Origin: Litoreibacter janthinus
GTDB taxonomy: Bacteria; Pseudomonadota; Alphaproteobacteria; Rhodobacterales; Rhodobacteraceae
NCBI RefSeq assembly: GCF_900111945.1
Contig: NZ_FOYO01000001.1
Coordinates: 410,251 to 474,250 of the forward strand
DNA: 64,000 nt
Direction: 5' to 3'
In this document: positions 8,285-15,249 of the stretch, piece by piece
Position numbering within the stretch: the stretch's first letter is position 1
Layout of the letters: the number at the start of each line of letters is the position of its first letter
Program-made: the position numbers and the translations under genes
Notes under the pieces: generated by a model
Told to the model about the DNA's origin: nothing
The model's database searches: none
Seen by the model: the letters and a program-made list of their open reading frames with translations, nothing else

Positions 8285-8591
8285 GCCCGGCAGCGGCTGT
8301 TGGCGTCGCCCATCCGCGGAACTCCCCTGCAGCGAAAAACAACCTGGTGCCATCTGGCCATTCCACTCGTTGCCCACCGCTCGTGCAGTTCTGCGTGGCG
8401 GTGGGTGCACGGCCTACAAGTTTGGTCATGGCGGGAATTGTCGAGTGATCTGTGCGCCCAAAGTCGATCCGCTGCGGGCGGTCTGACAACTGAACACCGC
8501 CCGCATCAAGACTGTAGGGGATTGGATCCGGAGTTGGCGCGGCCGGCGCGCAGGCGGCCAGCAGCAAAACCGCCGCCAGCGCGCGCCTCAC
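8274..8591 (-). CDS. Small lipoprotein downstream of regA
   Basis: A 105-residue protein starting at a GTG that overlaps the regA stop (GTGA), so its translation is coupled to regA. The N-terminus is a lipoprotein signal with lipobox LLAAC and cysteine at residue 14, followed by a proline-rich linker (APTPDPIPYS). The mature part contains two cysteines and a WPDGTRLFFAAGEFRGWA stretch. No known family was recognised. Its fixed position behind the redox regulator suggests a periplasmic role in the same response, which is inference. Confidence 0.72.
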   Translation of the reverse strand: MRRALAAVLLLAACAPAAPTPDPIPYSLDAGGVQLSDRPQRIDFGRTDHSTIPAMTKLVGRAPTATQNCTSGGQRVEWPDGTRLFFAAGEFRGWATPTAAAGLSC

Positions 8592-9142
8592 TTCGGGGAC
8601 CGCTTTGCGAGAATACGTTGCAATGTGCGGCGATGCATATTCAGCCGCCGTGCGGTTTCCGAGACATTCCGGTCGCACAGTTCATACACCCTTTGAATAT
8701 GCTCCCAGCGCACGCGGTCTGCGGACATCGGGTTTTCAGGAGGCGGGGGAAGCTCGTCGCCCGTTGCCAGAAGTGCGTTGGTGACGTCATTGGCGTCGGC
8801 AGGCTTGGACAAATAGTCAGTCGCTCCGATCTTAACGGCAGCAACAGCGGTGGCGATGGCACCATAGCCTGTCAGCACAACGATTTTGGAGTCGGGCCGC
8901 CGCTCTCGCAACACCTCGACCACGTCCAACCCGTTTCCATCTTCCAGACGCAGGTCAATCACGGCATAGGCGGGGGGGCGAGCTGTGGCGATAGCCCGGC
9001 CGGCGGCAACTGTTTCAGCGGTCTCTGGCGCAAAACCACGCTTTTCCATGGCACGTGCCAATCGGCGCAGAAACGGCTCATCATCATCCACAATAAGCAG
9101 CGTGTTGTCCGCTCCGATCTCCCTCAGAGTGCTGTCACCCAT
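8588..9142 (-). CDS. regA: Redox response regulator RegA/PrrA/ActR
   Basis: Global redox regulator phosphorylated by RegB; in relatives it controls photosynthesis, respiration and carbon and nitrogen fixation genes. The 184-residue product has a receiver domain with acidic pocket VDDDE near residue 20, phosphoacceptor Asp63 in YAVIDLRLEDGNGLD, and lysine in YLSKPAD. A proline linker (ELPPPPENP) leads to the Fis-type helix-turn-helix NVSETARRLNMHRRTLQRIL. It follows senC on the same strand, opposite to regB, the usual order in Rhodobacterales. Confidence 0.95.
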   Translation of the reverse strand: MGDSTLREIGADNTLLIVDDDEPFLRRLARAMEKRGFAPETAETVAAGRAIATARPPAYAVIDLRLEDGNGLDVVEVLRERRPDSKIVVLTGYGAIATAVAAVKIGATDYLSKPADANDVTNALLATGDELPPPPENPMSADRVRWEHIQRVYELCDRNVSETARRLNMHRRTLQRILAKRSPK

Positions 9143-9231
9143 GGCAAATCCCTCTCCCGCTGCCTACCGTCTGTTAGGTGTAGGTCGCAGGAGGGGGCGC
9201 GTCAAACACTACCGCGTTAATGCCGCAGTTA

Positions 9232-9852
9232 TCACTTGGCCGCGTTTGCATAGCAGGCGACGGAGTCGGCGATCTGCTCCGGTGTTGTTTCACGGCGGAA
9301 GAACTCGACGAAACCCGTGTCCGGCATCACCAGATAGGTGAAGGTGGAGTGATCAACCAGATAGTATTCCGGATCGCCTGCCTGCTTTTTATAGTAGGTC
9401 TTGTAGGCCTGCGACGCGGCTTTCACCTGAGCCTGCGTGCCTGTCAGCCCAATCATCTTCGGGTGCATAACGTCGGTGAATTCGGCGACGACCTCGGGCG
9501 TGTCGCGTTCCGGGTCGATCGAAATGAACAGAGCATTTGCGTCGATGCCGCGTTCTTCCAGCAAATCCAGCGCTTCTGCATTGCGCGCAGAGTCCAGCGG
9601 GCAGACATCCGGACAGAACGTATAGCCGAAATACACAAGCGTCGGAGAGGTAATGACGTCCTTGTCGGTCACGGTTTCGCCGGATTCGCTTACTAGCTCG
9701 AACGCCCCGCCAATATCGCCACCCGCCACGACCGAGCTTGCGCACGGGTTCTGTTCCCCGCCGGACTGCCCGTTCAGCATCACATAAGCGGCCGTCCCAC
9801 CCAGCATTGCGACCACAAGAGTCAACGCCGTCGTCGCGTAAATTTTGTTCAT
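9232..9852 (-). CDS. senC: SCO1/SenC/PrrC family protein
   Basis: A membrane-anchored periplasmic thioredoxin-fold protein that helps place copper in cytochrome c oxidase and links respiration to RegB signalling. The 206-residue product has an N-terminal membrane helix (residues 5-26), the copper/redox motif FCPDVCP with Cys80 and Cys84, and the conserved histidine at about residue 168 in VDHS. The ATG at 9852 follows GGAG. It lies between regB (divergent) and regA (downstream, same strand). Confidence 0.94.
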   Translation of the reverse strand: MNKIYATTALTLVVAMLGGTAAYVMLNGQSGGEQNPCASSVVAGGDIGGAFELVSESGETVTDKDVITSPTLVYFGYTFCPDVCPLDSARNAEALDLLEERGIDANALFISIDPERDTPEVVAEFTDVMHPKMIGLTGTQAQVKAASQAYKTYYKKQAGDPEYYLVDHSTFTYLVMPDTGFVEFFRRETTPEQIADSVACYANAAK

Positions 9853-9950
9853 GGAGTCGCTCCGTGGGCAGTTCAAAGACACCCAGTTGATCCGTTATCC
9901 CCACCCTTGTATCAATCGGTCATTATGACGCTATCAGTCACATTTCCGCG
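9853..9950. promoter_or_regulatory. Divergent promoter region of senC-regA and regB
   Basis: This 98-base gap must hold both promoters. It contains GTCATTATGAC (9919-9929), a perfect short dyad about 22 bases before regB. regB has no clear ribosome site, so its message may be leaderless or weakly translated. No full FnrL box (TTGAT-N4-ATCAA) was found, only a partial ATCAA-like half at about 9911-9915. Confidence 0.4.
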
Positions 9951-11339
9951 ATGTTAAACACCTCGCTTGGCCTCAGCCCGAACGAAGCCCTTGGCGGCGT
10001 TGTCAGGCTTCGCACCCTTATCATTCTGAGGTGGTTGGCGGTCTCTGGGCAGATCGGCGCAATTCTGGTTGCGCGCTACTATCTGGACCTGAAGATCGAA
10101 ATGGGGCTGTGCCTTATGGCAATCGGGGCGTCGGTCATCACCAATCTTGTGGCCATTTTCGTGTACCCCGAGAACCATCGCCTGCCCGAACGCGAGGTGC
10201 TGATCACCCTGCTGTTCGACTTGAGCCAGCTTGCATTCTTGCTGTATCTAACCGGAGGTCTGAACAACCCCTTCGCGCTGCTGATCCTTGCCCCCGTTAC
10301 CGTGTCGGCCATGACCATGCGAGCAAGGTCCACGTTTTTTCTGGGCGGGCTGGCTGTCGTGCTCGTCACGTTGCTGGCAAATTTCTACCTGCCACTGCGG
10401 AGCGACTTAGGATTTGTTCTGCGCATGCCGCAACTGTTTGTGGTGGGCTTTTGGGTCGCCATGGTGATCGGCATTGGGTTTCTAGGGATCTATGCGGCCC
10501 GCGTCACCGCTGAAACGACCTCAATGAGCAAGGCACTTCTCGCCACGCAAATGGCCCTGTCACGAGAGCAAAAACTGACCGATCTGGGCGGGGTGATCGC
10601 CGCTGCGGCTCATGAACTTGGCACCCCCTTGGCAACAATCAAACTGGTTAGCGCAGAGCTGCTGGATGAATTAGAGGATCCGCAAATGCGCGAGGATGCG
10701 GAACTGATCCGTGATCAGGCAGACCGCTGCCGCGATATTCTGCATTCGATGGGCCGTGCCGGAAAGGACGACCTGCATCTGCACACCGCACCGCTGAGTT
10801 CGGTCATCCGCGAAGCGGCAGAACCACACGCCAACCGAGGAAAGGCTTTACACTTTCAGTTCGGTGCAAAATCCGGCACGTCTGGGAAAACGCCAAGCAT
10901 CTACCGCCGCCCCGAGGTCATTCACGGAATACGCAACCTGATACAAAATGCAGTCGACTTTGCGGCCTCACAAGTCTGGGTGGAGGCCAAGTGGTCCGAT
11001 GGGCGCGTTGTTGTGCGGGTTTTTGATGATGGCCCCGGCTACCCGCCGCACCTGCTGGGGCGTATCGGTGACCCGTTTCTAAAGCGCGGCCGCAAGCGGG
11101 AAAAAGATGCCTCTCGGCCTGAATACGAGGGCATGGGGCTGGGGCTGTTCATTGCAAAGACGCTGCTGGAGCGCTCAGGCGCCACGGTGAGTTTTGCCAA
11201 TGGCGCAGGCCGCGACAGGGACCCGACAGCGCCCCGACTTGGTGCCATTGCGGAGGTGATTTGGCCAATTGCCGTGATCACGGAGCCACGCGACGGCACC
11301 TCAAGACCCTTGGGCGAGAACAAACCCATCGAGATTTAA
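9951..11339 (+). CDS. regB: Redox sensor histidine kinase RegB/PrrB
   Basis: A 462-residue membrane kinase that senses the redox state of the quinone pool and phosphorylates RegA. Six hydrophobic segments occupy roughly residues 20-185; the quinone-site motif GGLNNPF is near residues 102-108. The H-box AAAHELGTPLATI places the phosphorylated histidine at 221, and a cysteine at 260 (DRCRDIL) corresponds by position to the redox-active Cys265 of Rhodobacter capsulatus RegB. The C-terminal ATPase has an N-box (NLIQNAVDFA) and GMGLGLFIAK. The start lacks a good ribosome site. Confidence 0.95.
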   Translation: MLNTSLGLSPNEALGGVVRLRTLIILRWLAVSGQIGAILVARYYLDLKIEMGLCLMAIGASVITNLVAIFVYPENHRLPEREVLITLLFDLSQLAFLLYLTGGLNNPFALLILAPVTVSAMTMRARSTFFLGGLAVVLVTLLANFYLPLRSDLGFVLRMPQLFVVGFWVAMVIGIGFLGIYAARVTAETTSMSKALLATQMALSREQKLTDLGGVIAAAAHELGTPLATIKLVSAELLDELEDPQMREDAELIRDQADRCRDILHSMGRAGKDDLHLHTAPLSSVIREAAEPHANRGKALHFQFGAKSGTSGKTPSIYRRPEVIHGIRNLIQNAVDFAASQVWVEAKWSDGRVVVRVFDDGPGYPPHLLGRIGDPFLKRGRKREKDASRPEYEGMGLGLFIAKTLLERSGATVSFANGAGRDRDPTAPRLGAIAEVIWPIAVITEPRDGTSRPLGENKPIEI

Positions 11340-11404
11340 TCAAGCTTTAAGGAATCTGCGCTCTGCTCGTTGACGAACCGATGTCAGCATCAAGGACGGC
11401 TCAG

Positions 11405-12973
11405 ATGACAGATCTCCTGTTCGAATTGGCGGCAACGCTAGGGCTAGGCGCCCTTCTTGGGGCTGCAATGCACTTTTCTTGGGTGAGTTATCGCGCTGTC
11501 CCCCGCGGCACTGCCTCCAACCAGCTCGAATTTCGCTTCGAAAATCGAGAGCTTATCGGGGCCTGTCCTAGGGCGCGACGCTCTCTCAGCCTCGAAGATC
11601 TGGACGAGGACATTTACCATCAGCTTATTGACCGCCTGTCGCGTATCTTCCCCGATCTGCAAAGACGACTGGACGGTTCAACCTCACATCATGCCAGCTT
11701 CTCACTGAGCGAAGTTACGCAAAACGGCCCCGCCTTGCTTGAGGTTGAGACCCACGGAAGCTCGCTCAATCTTCGCCTGTCCGGTATTGACGCGCCACTA
11801 TCGCATAAAGTGCTGGTAGACAGCGACCAAGCATCTGCTGTTGCCGCCGAGTTGGCGGTGCTGCGCGCAAGCGTCGACAATGCGCCTTACCTGTCGTGGC
11901 GCGAAACAGCGGACGGATCGGTGGATTGGGTCAACAAGGCCTATCGCACCACAATCGAGAATGCCGACATCCCACACAGCGACAGCACATGGCCACCGGC
12001 ACAGCTATTTCATGGCGGCCCAATCACTGCTGCAGGCGACACACCACAGCCGAAGCGATCGGCCTTGGCGATGAAATCGGGTGCGAGAAAAGTATACGAG
12101 ATCGTACGGTTTGGCAGTGGGAATGGGACATTGAACTTCGCCATAGATGTTGGCGCGACGGTCAAAGCCGAGGAGTCGTTGCGCCAGTTTGTACAAACGC
12201 TAACGCAAACTTTCGCCGCTTTGCCCATCGGTCTTGCGATCTTTGACCGGTCCCGCTCCTTGGTGATGTTCAACCCCGCCCTGATGGAACTGACCAATCT
12301 AGACCCGAGCTGGCTCAGCTCGCGGCCGACCCTTTACGATATGGTCAACCAATTGCGCGAAACCCGCATGTTGCCAGAGCGCCGCGATTTCGCGGACTGG
12401 CGCAAGAAAATCACCGAACTTGAGAAATCCGCAGCTGACGGCACCTATTGCGAAACATGGAACTTGCCCAGCGGCCAAACTTACCGCGTCACTGGTAGAC
12501 CTCATCCGGAGGGCGCGGTGGCGTTCTTGCTCGAAGATATCACCGCAGAGATCACCCTGACCCGAAAGTTCCGCCGTGAACTATCGATGAACCAGACCTT
12601 GCTCGACCATTTGCCCGAAGCCTTGGCGGTGTTTGGCGAAGATGGCGTTATCACCATGACCAATGCCGCCTATGACGAGCTTTGGGGCACAGATCCTGAG
12701 GATCCGATCAGCCAGCTGACCATCACGGATGCGACACGTCTTTGGCAGACGAAAAGCGCGCCGAACCCGATATGGGGCGACGCGCGGGATTTTGTAAGCC
12801 AACGGGGGGATCGCAGCGAATGGAGCGATACTGCAACCTTGATGAATGGCCGTGTGGTGACCTGCAGATTCCAACCGCTTGCAGGAGGGGCGACTCTTGT
12901 GGGGTTCATGCCAGCTCACCAAGGTACTATGCCACCAGCGCATTCGGCTCAGCTCGCCGCGGTTTCTTCCTGA
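11405..12973 (+). CDS. Membrane-anchored PAS_7-domain protein without kinase domain
   Basis: A protein of about 522 residues with one N-terminal transmembrane helix (LLFELAATLGLGALLGAAMHF) and two clear PAS_7-type sensor domains: one around residues 270-380 (LPIGLAIFDRSRSLVMFNPAL) and one around 395-500 (LPEALAVFGEDGVITMTNAAY). It ends without a DHp/ATPase, GGDEF or EAL domain. The ATG at 11405 follows AAGGA by 8 bases; an ATG at 11381 would add eight residues. It lies just after regB and before tsaE. It may act as a sensory partner for a kinase elsewhere; this is inference. Confidence 0.82.
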   Translation: MTDLLFELAATLGLGALLGAAMHFSWVSYRAVPRGTASNQLEFRFENRELIGACPRARRSLSLEDLDEDIYHQLIDRLSRIFPDLQRRLDGSTSHHASFSLSEVTQNGPALLEVETHGSSLNLRLSGIDAPLSHKVLVDSDQASAVAAELAVLRASVDNAPYLSWRETADGSVDWVNKAYRTTIENADIPHSDSTWPPAQLFHGGPITAAGDTPQPKRSALAMKSGARKVYEIVRFGSGNGTLNFAIDVGATVKAEESLRQFVQTLTQTFAALPIGLAIFDRSRSLVMFNPALMELTNLDPSWLSSRPTLYDMVNQLRETRMLPERRDFADWRKKITELEKSAADGTYCETWNLPSGQTYRVTGRPHPEGAVAFLLEDITAEITLTRKFRRELSMNQTLLDHLPEALAVFGEDGVITMTNAAYDELWGTDPEDPISQLTITDATRLWQTKSAPNPIWGDARDFVSQRGDRSEWSDTATLMNGRVVTCRFQPLAGGATLVGFMPAHQGTMPPAHSAQLAAVSS

Positions 12974-13016
12974 TCAACGCTTGAAGGCAGGTCTCTTTGG
13001 CGTAAGACTACGCCAT

Positions 13017-13541
13017 ATGACACCATCCGCGACAGCTTCAGATACAACCGGCGACGGCCTTCAGATCTGGTCCACAGAATTGGCCGATCCGGACGCCACG
13101 ACCCACTTGGCGCGGGCCTTTTCGACGCTTGCTAGATCGGGAATGTGTATCCTTCTGGAAGGCCCCGTGGGAGCAGGAAAAAGCTTCTTCGCGCGTGCCC
13201 TGATCCAGACTTTGATGGCGAAAAACGGCGGGCTGGAGGATGTACCTTCCCCCACATTTACGCTGGTGCAATCCTACGAGCTTGGACAGCTGGATGTCTG
13301 GCACGCGGATCTTTACAGGCTGACCAGTTCTGACGAACTGATTGAGCTAGGGTTGGACGACGCCTTTGAAACAGCCCTGTGCCTGATCGAGTGGCCAGAG
13401 AGGCTTGGCGACCTGCGCCCCGAACACGCCATCGAGCTGACGCTTACCCCGGATCTACACGACCTCACGCTTCGCCACGCACAGATCACGGCGCCGGTCG
13501 AGACAATAAACAGCCTGAAAAAGGCGATGGAGAGCAGCTGA
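13017..13541 (+). CDS. tsaE: TsaE, ATPase of tRNA t6A synthesis
   Basis: A 174-residue ATPase that works with TsaD and TsaB in N6-threonylcarbamoyladenosine formation. Walker A appears as GPVGAGKSFFARAL at about residues 46-59, followed by DVPSPTFTLVQSYE and HADLYRL, the typical TsaE pattern, and ending with CLIEWPERLG. The start at 13017 matches family length. It opens a tightly packed operon: its stop directly abuts the amgK ATG (TGAATG). Confidence 0.94.
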   Translation: MTPSATASDTTGDGLQIWSTELADPDATTHLARAFSTLARSGMCILLEGPVGAGKSFFARALIQTLMAKNGGLEDVPSPTFTLVQSYELGQLDVWHADLYRLTSSDELIELGLDDAFETALCLIEWPERLGDLRPEHAIELTLTPDLHDLTLRHAQITAPVETINSLKKAMESS

Positions 13542-14561
13542 ATGACCCAACCACGGAGTGAATTGGCCGACATCTTTCTGGCCTCGACCGACTGGAACGG
13601 AGCGACTCGCGTCCCTTTGGCTGGCGACGCCTCCAACCGAAAGTACGACCGTGTCCATCTGACCGAAAAGCCGCCGGCAGTGCTGATGGACGCCCCACCG
13701 GAAAAGGGCGAGGACGTGCGCCCGTTTGTTTTGATTGCCCGTCACTTGACTGGTCTCGGATTGAGTGCACCGACCATATATGCCGAGGACACATCCAACG
13801 GCTTTCTGCTGATCGAAGACTTGGGAGACGATCTGTTCGCCCGCGTTTTAGAGATGAAACCAGACCTTGAAGCGGAGCTTTATCGCGCCGCCATTGACGC
13901 CTTGATCGTGGCACAACAGGCCACGCCACCCGCAGCGCTTTCGGCCTATGACGCTGACGCCATGGCGACAACTGCGATGCTACTTGCGGACTGGTATCTA
14001 CCAAACGGGACAGGCAGCGAAACACCTGCCAGCCTACGGAAACGCTACGCCGAACTGGTACACGGAATGCTGTCGCGCATTGCAGACGGACCGGGCGTTT
14101 TGGTGCAACGGGACTACCACGCAGAAAACTTGCTTTGGCTACCGGGTCGTGCGGGCGCGGGGCGGGTTGGGCTGTTGGATTTTCAAGACGCGATGCTGGG
14201 CCATCCCGCCTATGATCTGGCGTCGTTGCTGAAAGATGCGCGGCGTGATGTTGCTGCGGATGTTCAGCGGGATATGCTCGCTTATTACATCGACAGAACC
14301 GGCGCAGAAACAGCAGATTTTTCTGCAGCCTATGCGACGTGCTCTGCCCAGAGAAACCTGCGGATACTAGGGGTTTTTGCGCGTCTCTGTGTGCGGGACG
14401 GCAAGCCGAGCTACCCCGACCTGATGCCGCGTGTCTGGGGGAATTTGATGGATGATCTAAAGCATCCTGCACTTTCTGACCTGCGAGCATTCATCATGGC
14501 CAACGTCCCCGCACCTGACGCTACGATTATCAAACGCATCAAGGCAGCAGCCAATGGGTGA
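13542..14561 (+). CDS. amgK: Sugar kinase AmgK, N-acetylmuramate/N-acetylglucosamine kinase
   Basis: A 339-residue aminoglycoside phosphotransferase-fold kinase. In the cell-wall recycling route known from Pseudomonas, AmgK phosphorylates MurNAc at the anomeric position, giving the substrate of MurU. Visible motifs are GDASNRKYDRV near the N-terminus, the catalytic loop VQRDYHAENLLWL near residue 190 and the metal-binding LLDFQDAMLGHPAYDLASLL near residue 215. The adjacent, overlapping murU gene strongly supports this over other APH-like functions. Confidence 0.9.
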   Translation: MTQPRSELADIFLASTDWNGATRVPLAGDASNRKYDRVHLTEKPPAVLMDAPPEKGEDVRPFVLIARHLTGLGLSAPTIYAEDTSNGFLLIEDLGDDLFARVLEMKPDLEAELYRAAIDALIVAQQATPPAALSAYDADAMATTAMLLADWYLPNGTGSETPASLRKRYAELVHGMLSRIADGPGVLVQRDYHAENLLWLPGRAGAGRVGLLDFQDAMLGHPAYDLASLLKDARRDVAADVQRDMLAYYIDRTGAETADFSAAYATCSAQRNLRILGVFARLCVRDGKPSYPDLMPRVWGNLMDDLKHPALSDLRAFIMANVPAPDATIIKRIKAAANG

Positions 14562-15249
14562 CCCAACAGCCGCAATGATTTTTGCCGCCGGCTTTGGCAC
14601 GCGCATGGGAGCATTGACGAAGGACAGGCCGAAACCACTGATTGAAGTTGCGGGCAGACCACTTCTGGACCATGCGCTTAAGTTGACCCGCGATGCTAAT
14701 CTACGGTGTGTGGTCAATGCGCACTACAAGGCGGAAATGGTGGAAACGCATCTGACAGGCTGGCCTGACGTCTCGCTCCAGATAGAACGCCCAGAGATTT
14801 TGGACACAGGCGGCGGGCTGAAAGCGGCCTTGGCAGAGCTCGGCACAGACCCTGTTTTCACGCTGAACTCAGACGCGGTGTGGGCAGGGCCAAACCCGCT
14901 GGACTGTCTTCGCGATGCTTGGCGTCCTTACGAGATGGGTGCGCTGTTATTGTTGGTGCCGATAGACCGGATGATTGGCTACACCCGCACCGGAAATTTC
15001 GCCGCCGATGCACAGGGCCGACTAACTCGCGACACCAGCGGGATGGTCTATTCGGGCGCTCAACTTCTGCATACGGACGGGCTTGCGGCCATTGACGAGG
15101 CCAGCTTCTCGCTCAATCTGTTGTGGGACCAGTTGTTGCCAGAAGGGCAACTGTTCGGGGTCGAGTATCCCGGTTTTCTGGCAGATGTAGGAACACCTGA
15201 CGGCATAGTGCTGGCCGAACGAATGCTGGAGCAGTATCCGAATGTTTGA
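14554..15249 (+). CDS. murU: MurU, N-acetylmuramate-1-phosphate uridylyltransferase
   Basis: A 231-residue nucleotidyltransferase that makes UDP-MurNAc from MurNAc-1-phosphate and UTP, bypassing MurA and so the fosfomycin target. The N-terminus shows the family signature AAGFGTRMGALTKDRPKPLI (residues 10-29), then LNSDAVW near residue 108 with a metal-binding aspartate, and FLADVGTPDG near the end. It overlaps amgK by 8 bases and addB by 8 bases. Confidence 0.92.
   Translation: MGDPTAAMIFAAGFGTRMGALTKDRPKPLIEVAGRPLLDHALKLTRDANLRCVVNAHYKAEMVETHLTGWPDVSLQIERPEILDTGGGLKAALAELGTDPVFTLNSDAVWAGPNPLDCLRDAWRPYEMGALLLLVPIDRMIGYTRTGNFAADAQGRLTRDTSGMVYSGAQLLHTDGLAAIDEASFSLNLLWDQLLPEGQLFGVEYPGFLADVGTPDGIVLAERMLEQYPNV

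Noticed and set aside
13486..14490. Minus-strand open frame opposite amgK
   Set aside because: The product is Arg/Pro/Ser-rich as expected from an antisense reading of a high-GC gene, and amgK is well supported.
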